NCBI GenBank assembly: GCA_028673005.1
Contig: CM054117.1
Location: forward strand, 35,170,061-35,234,060
Direction of reading: 5' to 3'
Length of the DNA stretch: 64,000 nucleotides
Source of the DNA: Tanypteryx hageni
Lineage: Eukaryota > Arthropoda > Insecta > Odonata > Petaluridae
The notes under the pieces were generated by a model, which made no database searches, had not been told where the DNA came from, and saw nothing but the letters and a program-made list of their open reading frames with translations. Made by a program: the position numbers and the translations under genes. Of this stretch, positions 20,013 to 31,449 are shown one piece after another; positions within the stretch are counted from its first letter, which is position 1, and each line of letters starts with the position of its first letter.

Positions 20013-20953
20013 CCCATTAGCGCCGGCCTTCCTTGCTTGAGGACGGCTAGTTGAACTGCTATTGCGCCGTAATATATTACAATGTCTTTCCGTTTATATT
20101 TTTGTACAAATGGGGGAAGTCTCGGAGACTATTTACACGCATACTACTTCATTGGAAATTTTTAGTCTTTAGTTGACCACCAAACAAAAAGCACGAAAAA
20201 ATTGTGCGTGTAGCTACAAATAAATGTGTGATGAATTAAAATAAATAACAATATTTTATAACTTGTGTAAAGTGCATTTGGTTATAAATACTCTAATTTA
20301 CCGTAAGTAAAAATCGTAATATATTTATTTGTATAATTTCTGTGTTATTTTGCAAGTTATTTTATGCTACTATGAAATCAATCAAAGAGGATATAAAAGG
20401 AGATGAATCTGTTGGTGTTAGATGAATAGTTTGACTTTGTGAAGTCAAGACGGTTAAAAAAACAACCAATATATTCTGCTTTTGGAACAAATGATGGTAT
20501 GATGAATTTCATACTTTTATAAATGAAATGAAAGATTTGTCTCCGAGGCATATATATGAAAACTTCTTAGTGATGAAATCGTACAATATGTTTGTGTTAA
20601 ACTATTTTATATGTACAACAGAAAATCCATCATGCCTTCAAAATTAGTGTGAATGAAATGTGAACATTTTTTGCAGTTTTATTTCTGACAGTATATAATT
20701 GTTTATTGCTGACAGCATATAATTGTTTGCCACAAGAGCGAATGTACTAGTCTCTCGATGAGGACCTGGGAGTTTCACTTATTTACGATAGTATCTCACG
20801 AAATCGATGTTTAGAAATAAAACGGCTGTTGCTAATAATAGCGAAATAGGGAAATCTCAAGACCGAATGTTCAAAACTAGGCCAATTATGAATATGCTTA
20901 TAAAAAGTTTTTGCCCTATACTACATATGGAGAATGCAAAAATTGCTAATTAG
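20013..20953. mobile_element. Possible degenerate piggyBac
   Basis: TTAA (20009-20012) is followed by CCCATTAGCGCC, a piggyBac-like terminus. A second TTAA (20954-20957) is preceded by GCTAATTAG, partly its complement. Inside, near 20528-20600, MKDLSPRHIYENF and, one frame on, LSDEIVQYVCVK resemble the piggyBac SP..(I/F)(Y/F)E.FLSDEIV block. Everything is badly decayed. Confidence 0.4.
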
Positions 20954-21439
20954 TTAACTTCGTTTCAATTTCAGCTAACTGAAAAAGTGCGAAGAATTCG
21001 ACCAGAAAGTATTTCTCTTTAGAAGAAATCTATTTTCTGTTGTCTTAGTCGAGAATAATGAAACACCGTTCTTCCCTCTCCTATCGTATGATTCAAAATT
21101 TTCCGCAGCATTTCGGTTGCGAAGCACTTCCGCGGATTACGGCAAGACGTAGAGCTGAACTACTACCTTCTTACTAAAAGTAATAAATGAAAATTAGCAA
21201 TATGCTAAGAGCTGTTCTGCATGAGCCATTGCAAAGCTATTCCTCTAATGAAAGGCTGCTGCCTAATATTTTTTCGATTTTTGGTCGCTTTTGTCGTTTC
21301 GCGATTGATTTTCATAAAATAAGGCAAAATATTCGTTTCTGTTTAACAGTGTCAATGTGTTATTGTGCGTGTTTTCACGCATTGCTCGAAGGGAACGCAA
21401 ATATCTGTGCAATCTGTGCGTACTTTTCGTGTCGTTTAC

Positions 21440-21765
21440 CGCTTGACTATAGCTTTGTACGGGGCAAAAACATGGACGTTAAGGAAATATTTGGAAATCT
21501 TTAAAACGTGGACTTGGAGGAGAATGCTGAAGATAAAATGGACAGATAGGATGAAAAACGATGAAGTGCTAGGAAGATTAGGGGTGAAGCGAATGATTAT
21601 ACAGACAGAGACAGAGGAAGGCAAACTGGGTTGGTCATTACCTGAGGAGAGAGAGTACGATTAAAGACGTATTAGAAGGAAAACTAGATGGAAAAAGGGA
21701 AAGAGGTAGGAAAAGGTTTCAGCTGATAGACGATTTGAAAGGGAAAGCATGTTATACTAATATAT
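21440..21765 (+). pseudogene. RTE-type LINE C-terminal fragment
   Basis: Translates as ALYGAKTWTLRKYLEIFKTW, RRMLKIKWTDRMKNDEVLGR, VKRMIIQTETEEGKLGW and, after a stop, KDVLEGKLDGKRERGRKRFQ. This is the same family as the copy at 56-57 kb, better preserved. Upstream coding is lost. Confidence 0.82.
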
Positions 21766-21769
21766 AATT

Positions 21770-24700
21770 TTAAATTCTGGTTCTCTGCTCGAATTTTGTA
21801 AAGATTATGATAAAATTACATTAATATATTGAATTTTAAATAAAATTATAGCGGTAGAAATTTCAATGAGGGTTGAAAAAAGCGAGAGAGTGTACACGCG
21901 ATTCGATAGTAGATATCGAGGTGGGAAAACGTAAATTATAGAGAAAAAGCTTAGCAGCTCTCACATAATAGCTCCCGGGCTGCAGTTTGTCCGTGATTGA
22001 TGCACGGCATTGCCCCTCGAGTGCATCCGCATACCTAATAACGATGAATAATTTAGGTTTTTGTGGTAGGAAAATGGCGTCTACCATTAACCCAAAGAAA
22101 CTTCCTTGAATGCCTCCCGGCGAAGAAAAAACGGCGGAGAAAATGACGCTTAGAATGCTGCATCGACTTGAATATTTAGCACATTTCCTTGAACATTATC
22201 TTTTATCGCCGTACTTGTCCGTATTCGTTGATTTTTTGTTTAACACTTGGAATTGCGAGTCGTATGTCGCCGAATGACGAGTATACTCGCGGCGCACTGA
22301 GTTGTAGTTATTATTTTGTATTGTGAAGAGTTCGAAAGATATCTTAGAACTATTTTTGTGATTTTATAGGGTGTGCTTGTGTAAACATTAAATCCCCAGG
22401 AATACTGCTCCCGCATAGCACCATAGCCTGGAATTTTAACACTCGCTACTAAGGATTACATTTTTTAATTATATTTTTTGTGGTCAAACTTACTTTTTCT
22501 TCTTACAGAACTCCAGATGGTTTATAAACATTTTCCATTGTTTTTAATGAATCTTTAAACTTTTATAACTAGCCATTGTATTTTATCTCCATTAGTTTGT
22601 AAGGATGGAAAGGTCCAGTAAGAGGTGACTAATTTAATAAGAGGCACATTTTCCATTTCCCGCAGAGAATAGTATAATAGTCGAAATTATTTTTATGAAT
22701 TTCTAAAAAAAAACAACTTTTTATCGTTTACAGCTCGTTATAGTATGCTTGTCTTTCAGATATAAAACTTCCCTGCATACTTCATTGAAAACGTCCTACC
22801 GTCCTCTGATCGAGCTAGGTTGATTACACTTTTATAAATTATACTTTGTCTCACCGAAAGAGTTTAAGATAAGTGCCAATAACTCTCGAACTAAGCGAAG
22901 AGTGAATGTCAAAGAAATGTATCGGTCGGAGAAAAAGTAGCTGCCGAACTAGCGTTGAAAGAAGGAGCTTCGACGGTTAATTAATTTGGATGAGGAAAGA
23001 TTTAAACGGAATTTTATCATCAATGATACATTCTAACTGAACAATTAATCTTGTTTTTTAAAGGCGTGAGGTAAATTCATTTGGCCGAATCGAAAGGATT
23101 GACATTATACTCTATCATGGAATCATATGGCTCTAAGCTGGAAACTGTAAGATAGCTGTCATTTTATTCATTGCCCATAATAGAAAGAAACATAACTTTG
23201 ACAGATGTCGCTGTCGATTAGGAGGGTGTTTAATTTTAATGCGGTTTCAACCTATCAGCAATAGATTGCGATGCTGTAACAACTTTAAATCAAGTGTCAA
23301 CAGATCCTTTATTGAAAGGGCCACATCATGTGGCCTTTAGATATTATTGGGCCACATGTTACATGTCAAATGACTGATCGGGCCGTGTGAGAATTTCAAT
23401 TCGCCCGTTTTATTATTAAAAATGCAGAACAGATTGAATCCATGCAGATAAAAAAATGTCGTTTAAATTCCAATAACACTTTCTAATGAAACCTTTTGCA
23501 GGCGCAGATACGGATAACATTTTTGAAAGATATTGACGAAGTAAGGCGGGTGGGGTGAAATCTATAAGTGGGCCGGGTATGGCACGCAGGCCATGGTTTC
23601 TGGACTCTAGACATCCTTCGTGGAGAATTTAATAAACATTTTAACGGCGAGGAATAATTAAAGTTGTTGACGGAAGTATCCACCACCTGATTACCTCATA
23701 TTTGGAAACGTATTGTCACAAATAGAGTATTAGAAATATCTAACCCTACCAATAATAATATCGTTTCCTACTAGATTCTTCATCCAAAATTTGCTTTAAA
23801 ATACGCCATGATGTTGAGAAGCGGACGAGGGAGCGACGGAAAATAACACTTTTCGGTCTCCACAGTATGGTGGCTTAGTTCCTGAATTGACGCTTGGAAA
23901 GCCCCCGGGCGTATTTGAATCTACCGTAATTAGCACGAGTTCGGAAAAATCGGTTAAGCCTTTTCTCGAACGAATCAGGAAGATTGCTGGATATAAAATT
24001 CATTTTTTTTTGCGCGGGTTCGCGATTTAAGATTCAGGGAAATGTAAATCTCTGGAATCTGCATCAAAATTCACATTTCTGTATCATTTGGCCAAATAAA
24101 ATCGCTCAAGGCATTTGATCCCTATATTTCTGTAACAATTTGAGCTGACCGAGCGACTAATGGCTTACGGTTTACAACTCCCTCTCACGTGTTTGTCTCT
24201 ATTTATGAAGCGATAGCAATAAACAGCGGCAGCTATAAATGGTTTTACATGAATATAAGGGCCGGGTTGGAATCGTTGCTGTCTTGATCTCAACGTTCCG
24301 TATACATTTTTTCTCTAATGAGTGGAATGAACTTCGCCGTGCGCGAAAATACGAAGATAACGTGCAAATATGCGCCATATAAAAATGCAATATTAATCGG
24401 CACTTTTTTACACTCGAAATATAAAGATAGACTTTAAAACACTGCTAGAGGTGAACTTTTGATCGGCGATTTCCATTTCTTCCCAGAAGCCTTATCGCAG
24501 AGGAACGAGAAAAAGAGGAAAAGCGGTCCTGGCGGGAATATTAGCAAACTTTCTACAATAATAAATAAAGATATCCTGACAATTAGACAGGAGGGCATTT
24601 AAAACCAGACCTTATTATATCCCTCATCAGCTCGATCACGAGTCCTGGCGTAACCGACAAAACTGGCGGATATAAATGTAAATTTTATGATAGAAAAAAG

Positions 24701-25030
24701 AGAAATAAGTAGAGTAGCAGGAAAAGAAATCAATGCAATTAGAGGTGAAACCATATCCCCCGGGGTTGGAGCCTATGAAGCAACTTCGGACGAGGTTGAA
24801 ATCACCAATACACTTTGGGAGTGTATCTCCGCGAATTGATGGACCGGACGTAAAGCAGGAACTTTACAGCTCAAAATGTTTACCGCCGTTGCTCCACGTA
24901 AATAGAAAAAGAAATAATTTTATAAAGCAAAAAATATTCCTCAGATCCTGTTTTTTAAATAGCAGCTCGGTTTGGCCGAAAGCGGGAATTTCGGCTCTTG
25001 CTCGTATCGATGGACCCCATTCGTCGGCAT
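21770..25030. other. Putative intron 1 sequence
   Basis: No repeat pair, coding motif or RNA structure recognised. ORFs are all under 80 codons. Confidence 0.45.
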
Positions 25031-25225
25031 TAGTAAGTGGATGGATAAAGCGTCCACCGTCAGAAGCCGAGGTTACGGGTTCAAATCCCATCCAAAGCAT
25101 CAGGCGCGGATTTATAAGGTGCGAGGCCCTTAGGTTACAGTGGTTTTCGAGGCCCCTAGGCAATTGCGATTTGCGAGATATCTAGGCGAGTGGTTTGCGA
25201 GGCTCCTAGGTGATACTATATAGTT
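25031..25225 (+). repeat. tRNA-like SINE with CCTAGG body repeats
   Basis: Head AGTGGATGGATAAAGCGTCC and B box GGGTTCAAATCCC (25077-25089). The body repeats TTGCGAG(G/A) and CCTAGG(C/T) three times. The 3' end is unclear. Confidence 0.6.
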
Positions 25226-25314
25226 TGCGGATCCCTTTAAAAGCATTGAGTTCGTTGCTATAGTATTTAAAGATTTTCATTGTTGAAAAGGGGAAAAAAT
25301 TCACACTTTTTCCG

Positions 25315-25315
<1 letters not shown>

Positions 25316-25359
<44 letters not shown>

Positions 25360-25583
25360 CAACTTACGGAAAAGGAAAGGTAAAATGAATATATGGATGT
25401 CAACAAGGTGTTGGGATGAGGAAACCCAGTGAGCACTCACCAATCAGACGACTTCAGGTTGGCGAGGCCCCGGGGATGTCGAAGCGACACACGTAAAATA
25501 ACACAAAAACACAGAAACATCACAAACGTAAAGCTTTCGGAACTACTCCTTCTTCAGCTACAGAGAGAGAACCTTGTTGACAT

Positions 25584-25641
<58 letters not shown>
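25316..25641 (-). mobile_element. (TA)n-flanked inverted repeat, Penelope-like
   Basis: Inverted arms at 25389-25408 and 25571-25590 (GGATGTCAACAAGGT and its complement) surround about 160 bp. Pure TA arrays lie outside, 25316-25358 and 25586-25641. The minus strand between the arms reads GCTGAAGAAGGAGTAGTTCC then GAAAGC, a degenerate hammerhead-like string seen in Penelope-type termini. The arm layout matches the other Penelope relics here, but there is no coding evidence. Confidence 0.45.
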
Positions 25642-25643
<2 letters not shown>

Positions 25644-25794
25644 TATTACATACTGTCAAAGATAATAATAAACAAAAACTTATTTTTTTATTTAAAAACT
25701 ATTTTTAATATTCACTCACGTAAATTTGGGTGCGCAATATAATCGGACAGTTACGGTATATGTAAAGCAGCCAAAGTTTCAAAGGGCCGCATAT

Positions 25795-25859
25795 CAACTC
25801 TCAAAGAGCCACCTCTGCCGTAGGCGATCGCCTAGATCGCTTGACCTAAATCCGCCTCT
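25795..25859. mobile_element. Solitary hAT-like right terminus
   Basis: GTAGGCGATCGCCTAGATCG ... TAAATCCGCCTCTG is the complement of a CAGAGGCGGATTTA start. No left partner was identified. Confidence 0.35.
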
Positions 25860-26526
25860 GCTGGGAATGGGCGCTTGTGTTCATGTTTACTGCGTTGGAT
25901 TAAATATGGGCCCGATAACCTAATCATCGCCCAAAAATAAAAACAAATTATTAGTGTTACTCGCATCCACTACCAGCCATCTTTTAAGACCCTCCGCAGG
26001 CTCCATCAATTAAACAAAAGTCGGCAATTTTTTAGTTAGCATTATGGGTAGCTTTGCAGATAGCTTATAATCACATGCTCCATTGTCACTTTAGCCATAT
26101 TCTTTAATAATTAGATGAAAATCTAATTAATCTACAGTAAAGCAAAACAAAGGTGAATGAATTGAAAAAAGAACTACAAAAATATTGCCAAAGAAGCACT
26201 TAATATTTATTTTCAATGATGACACCAAAAAATATAGATAAAAATTCTACTCACTACAATTTTTGATACAACTACAGCAAGAATATATTTTATTTGAGTA
26301 TAAATAAAAAAAATAAAATTTTTTTTAAGCGATTAAGTTCCAAAAAACAAAAAACATGGATATACGGAAGGTGGCAAGAAATGTTTGACTGAAGTTTAAC
26401 ATCGTTATAGGTGTAGATATTTTTGTTAGTAATCTCCATTTATATGTTTTTTAAATTAAACTACATGACCTCGATTTTTTTAAATTGCGAACTTCATACG
26501 ATTGCCTAAAACCAATGCATTTGAAT

Positions 26527-26733
26527 ATAAAAATAGCAATACGAGAAAGAATTTTAATGAGAAACCTTTGCTAATTTCCACAAATAAATGTGAGACACGA
26601 CATATTTCGGTGAATAATCACCATCATTAGCTGATGATAGTGATTAATCACCGAAGCCTGTCGTGTCTCGCATTTATTTGTGGAAATTAGCAAAGGTTTT
26701 TTATTGAAAATACTTTCTCGCATTGCTATTTTT
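26527..26733. mobile_element. 103-bp palindrome of head-to-head Penelope/hammerhead ends
   Basis: Arms 26527-26629 and 26630-26733 are near-perfect inverted copies with no spacer, both containing TTTGCTAATTTCCACAAATA. Each strand carries a hammerhead-like half. On plus: CUGAUGA at 26631-26637, a stem II of GUGAUUAAUCAC, GAAGC and GUC|GUGUC. On minus: CUAAUGA, GGUGAUUAUUCACC, GAAA and GUC|GUGUC. Both cores have a damaging change (GAAA to GAAG; CUGAUGA to CUAAUGA). Confidence 0.7.
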
Positions 26734-26739
26734 GTTTGA

Positions 26740-28120
26740 TTATAGAATTCCACGAAGTGTCGGCCTCGTCCATTAACTTTATCGATGCATTTGATCTTCG
26801 ATCGAAAGCTTTCGTGGTGTTGTTGACTTGAAGGCTTCATATTTCCGGGTGGACACCACGTTGGCCAATTGGTGGGCAAATGACCAACGTGGTGAAGCCT
26901 TCAATGCATTTGATTACATTGACATTGGCACATTACTGTTGTCAACTTTTGAGAGAGAAAATGCGCAAAAACTGCAATGAATTTAAGGTGGCGCTTCATC
27001 AAAGAATTATTCACAATCGCGTGATAGTGGCATATTTGGGACAAATAACAAATGAAACATGTTGTAGTTTGTAGCTAAGCTGTTGTGACGAGAGTTAGGA
27101 GAGTATAGGAACTACTATCAAAAAAGGTTATATTTTTGTATTAAGTACATTCAATTGTTATTATGTAATTTGGGCATTATGTATTGAGTGATACCTAAGC
27201 TGTTGTGACGGGAGTTCCTGTGACTTGAAGTTAAGAAGTAGTATATAGTGTATATGAAATGGTATCAAAAAGCTTATATTTTTGTATTAAGTAAACCTAA
27301 TTTTTATTATGTAATTTGGGTATTATGCATTGAGTTGTGATGAGGACCCGCTGCCACCGGGACCTGCTCCAAATTGTAGCGTTTTTGTGAATAATAATAA
27401 TATAAGAAATCGCAAATGACGGGACCTGAGCGAGAAGGAAGGAAGATTGAAGATTGATCGACAACACCACCCATATGTGGGAACATAGCAATCGATGGAA
27501 AATGTCACGATGGAAACAATGTTTAGCGAAAGTGGAGATGACTGTGTGTGGCGATCTTCTATACAACGGGCATGGGAAAACCCCGGTATAGATTTTTATT
27601 TTACTTTGTACAAAAGTTCTCGTTGGGAGCGAACAAGAGCGCGAATAATTTCAATTTGACCACGATCAATCTTCTGGTATTTTTTTGATCTGATGTTTCG
27701 CAAGTTTTTAGGGTAATTAACGTCTACGATAATGGCGCGAGTTCCAGGAGCGTTTTATTTCTCCACTTGGTTTAAAGAGAAAGTTGATTTTTTACTTTCA
27801 CTTTAAAATAGGCGATAATCGAAATTTGAACTCGGAGCTTGTACTTAATTATGGCCACAAAACTTAAGTTTCTTTTTGTTATTAATAGAATATGGGGGTC
27901 TTGAAAATTTGTTTTGTGGCTGAAAAAAACTCCAATTTTTCAGTTTTTACGACTATGATTTTTTAACACCGTGAACAACCACATTTCTGTTTCACTTGTA
28001 AGCCAAATATTTTCAATTAAGAAGCATTTAGACCAATTTTCTTTGATTTCTGTGTGGAATTTTATTCTTTTTTTACTGACTTGGCAACAAATCAGTTACC
28101 TAGTATTGAAAAAAATTTTA
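26740..28120. other. Putative intron 1 sequence with local duplication
   Basis: 27060-27200 and 27190-27330 share CTAAGCTGTTGTGACG(A/G)GAG, TTATATTTTTGTATTAAGTA and TATTATGTAATTTGGG, a tandem duplication of about 125 bp. CACCACGTTGG and CCAACGTGGTG at 26856/26883 form a short palindrome. Confidence 0.55.
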
Positions 28121-28592
28121 GCCTACTTTCCAGAATGGAAATAGGCTTATAGTTTCGTCGTTGTGTCTGTCCGTCTGTCCCCCATGTTAAATTTTGAACC
28201 AATTAACCGATTTTCATGACACTTGGTGGAAATCTCTAGCTACTGAGGTCGAGCTCCCGAGGATAATTTTGTTGCGAAAATTGAAAGTCCCGGATTCGAT
28301 TCCGGGAACTATCCATCCCATTTGATTTACATGGGAGATCCGAAATCAATCATGCAGGGTAATTTTCTCTTGCGCATTAAAATATCTTATAATTATAATA
28401 TCGGAGCGGGAGTTGTACTATTCTCTGCGAAAAGGAATGGAAATTTTAATTTTTATCGTAGAAATTTGCTTATCGATCCCATTTCTTCGAATTCTGCGTA
28501 AATATCGGAGTTTTTGCATTTTTTATCATTCATTACGAAAGTGTTGCCACTTCAACGACTTTTGCAGGACTCGAATTCGGTATAGTCTAGTA

Positions 28593-30261
28593 CAGTGGTG
28601 CGCAACCTGTAGCCCGCGGGTCACTCAACCCTTTCCTAAGGGGCCCGCAGAGCCTTAAAAAATTCTTAGTTCCTGGAGGGGCTCATCCAGAGGGGGGTAC
28701 TCACGAACTTCAGCCCCCTAAAAACTCTAAATTAGTAACCCTATACTGTGGAATTTGTATGAACCAGATGGGTACTTACTCAAGGATTGAACCTTACCAA
28801 AAGGCAATCCTGGCGGGCGCCTGGTTCTTTGTGTATAGCATAGAACAGATTTTCAACATATGGTTACTGTGGTTAAGTGTGTTAATAAAATTAGAGCAAA
28901 AGGACTATATCACCGCCAGCTTAAATTATACTGCGAAATGTTGGAAGAAGAGTACGACGATGTTATTCTGCATGCCGAGGTGCGTTGGCTTTCCAGAGGG
29001 AAAGTGTTGCATCGCTTTTGGCTTCTGAAAGATACCGTCCTACAATTTTTGGAAGAAAAGAATGAACTCTATGAGGAAAGAAGAAATTTGAGAGAGAACG
29101 AGTGGCTAAGTGACCTAGAATTTTTAGCAGATATTACTGGTCATCTGCTCATCTTAATACTTTAAATGTAAAACTGCAAGGGAAAGATAAATTGTTTTCA
29201 CATCTTTTTAATGATGTCGTTTAAGATGAAAATATGCTGGCATCGCATCTAAGACAGAAAAGACTGGATCACTTTGAACGCCTAAAAATGCAGCGTGACA
29301 TATTAAAATGCAGCTATGATAAATATATTGAAAAAACTTGATGGACTTGAGAGGTCTTTGAATCTTGTTTCTTTGAATTCGGAGGAGAGGAAAGCAGCAT
29401 TGCACTTTTTACGAATCCGCTCCTATTACCAGATGGAAGGATTAATGATATGGTTTCTAAAATTTAAGCTGAAGTTATGGACTTAAAATTCTATTCCGCA
29501 CTGAAGAGAAAATTTGATCAACTTTCTGCAGTACCAAATGGGAAAGAAATTATTGAATTTTGGCGAATCCTGCCTCGAGAAAGTTTTCCAAATTTGAGAA
29601 ACTTTGCGCAGAAATATATGTGTCGGTTTGCAAGGACATACATCTGCGAACAAGCGTTTTCGCCGATGAAAGTGATCAAAAACAAGCAGAGGTCACGATT
29701 AAAGAATGGTAATCTCCAGAATCTTCTTCTTTTTGCAAAAACTACCTTGACACCGGACATCAACATCCTAGCTGCAAACAAACAGCGCCAAAATTGAGTT
29801 CTAAAAAAGGTGAGTTTTTTTTTAATCTAAACTTAAAATTTTATCTAACCATCCCCCAGCAGAAAATCCTAGGTGTGTGCCAGCTATCATTATTTGTTTA
29901 TGCATAAGCTTTCAGCACAAATTTCCTTACATTCGGAACTATTAAAATTTTATGTTTGAAGTTGAAATTATTGAAGTGAATGGACTCCAGAGAAAAGTCG
30001 TAAAAATGTAGAATGAGGAACAGGCCGGAGAGTATTTTTAAAAATCCAAAGCAGAAATTCTATCGAGAATAGACATAAATGGATTAGTATTCCATATTAA
30101 AGAAGCCAAATAGTTAATCGTAGTCTAACACAAATATTAATAAAATAAATACAGTTCGATTTGTAAATACATTAATATTATGTTTTAAAAACTTCTCGTG
30201 GCACTTCGCCAAATCGCCCGTGTCTGAGTGGCCCGCGGTTAATAAAGGTTGCGCACCACTG
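28593..30261 (+). mobile_element. hAT element (GTF2I-repeat/ZBED transposase type) nested in E2
   Basis: Perfect 15-bp inverted termini CAGTGGTGCGCAACC are followed on both sides by related GC-rich bases. The 8-bp flanks GTCTAGTA and ATATAGTA agree at 6 of 8. The uninterrupted version of the target is present at 4690-4720 (TATTCTAGTACATACACGCG), confirming the insertion. It contains a truncated, broken transposase. Confidence 0.92.
28880..29797 (+). pseudogene. hAT transposase fragment, GTF2I-repeat-like family
   Basis: The plus strand shows EEYDDVILHAEVRWLSRGKV, LHRFWLLKDTVLQFLEEKN, WLSDLEFLADITGHL, then after breaks LLASHLRQKRLDHFE-type text, KALHFLRIR-type text and, from 29477, FWRILPRESFPNLRNFAQKY, FARTYICEQAFSPMKVIKNK and SRLKNGNLQNLL. 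These are the conserved WLSRGKVL..F and C-terminal dimerisation blocks. The N-terminal half is deleted. A stop separates the two readable parts near 29160. Confidence 0.88.
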
Positions 30262-31155
30262 ATATAGTATATACACGCGTTATTTTTGTCACAAAAATAC
30301 GCGTGATCCATTTAGTTTTTCGTTCGAATGTCTTTGTAATATTTTATAACGCTAAATTATGAAATTTGGGAGTACAAACAGCAACTCATCCGCGGTGATT
30401 TTAAAGCTATTAAAGCCAATATAAGTAATAAATAAATAATTATGTGGAAATTAGTTATCATAAGTTCCGTTTGGATCATCTTGTTTAAACATGATTGTCC
30501 AAATCTAAGGGCGTGACAGACAATTGACGTTAAAATTGTTTAAAACCATTTAAGTTTTGCGATTACGATATAATTAACATTCATTTTATACGATTCATTA
30601 AATTTTGAAAAATTCTGACAGCGCGCCATTTAATATTATTTATTAGAGACTCTAAGAAAACGATGTATATTTTGTTTATAAATTCTGTATTTGTTTCGTC
30701 TAGATTTAAAAATTAACAGTTTAACATTTAGTAGACATTTCGTATTTATAGAGGTTCTTTTCGTTTATGAGTTCGCTTTGTCCATCGGTGAGCAAAATAT
30801 CGAAGCTACGAGAAAAACTGGGGAGCTAAGAATTACAGGATAGTTTTTGCTGATGACAGACATTGATCCAATTGATTTTCGTTAGTCTTTTTGTCCGCTT
30901 GCCTTTTACCAGGATTAAGAAACCATTGCGTACTATCTACACTGGTCCGTTGCTATGGTAAAGTTTGGTTTTGTTCACGTTACTACAACAACAAAACCGA
31001 AGCGAAAACACGTTCAATTTACTTTCGAAAAGGGATAAAGATCATATTGACTCGGTAGATGGGTCGCTAGCGCGTCTAGTTCCCAATGCAAGGGTCGTCG
31101 AGGGCATGATCATATGTGCTTATCATAAATCTATTATAACATGTAATTTGGGAAG

Positions 31156-31447
31156 CTTGTTTGTTTGTGCGTATTTCTGGACAATGAATCTCTTGAATTA
31201 TTATAGCCATCACACCAGACACACTCGCTAGGTAGGAGGGAAACTCGGCGCGGACATTAGCATACTCTTAACGAAGAGCACCAAGGGAGCCGGCTTAACG
31301 TCCCTTCCGAAGGACTGAGCGCGGTCTCCTCAAAGCACGTAAGCAGGGGACGGGACGATCAGTAGTTGAAAAATCCGACTTCCGTCGGATTCGAACCTGG
31401 AACCGCTGCGTGGAAGGCCAACGCTCTAACCACTCCGCCGCTGCCAC
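31156..31447 (-). repeat. SINE family A, copy A3
   Basis: Minus strand: GCGGAGTGGTTAGAGCGTTG head, CAGGTTCGAATCCGACGG B box, body GGTGCTCTTCGTTAAGAGTA and CCGAGTTTCCCTCC, then an (ACAA)n-type tail at 31156-31170. Confidence 0.82.
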
Positions 31448-31449
31448 TC

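Larger units (their letters stand above)
28121..30487 (+). repeat. Repeat family E, copy E2 (split by a hAT)
   Basis: 5' part 28121-28592, 3' part 30262-30487, about 85-90 percent like E1 by eye. The T-arm-like segment is better kept here: TCCCGGATTCGATTCCGGGA folds as a 5-bp stem with a B-box loop. Confidence 0.82.
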
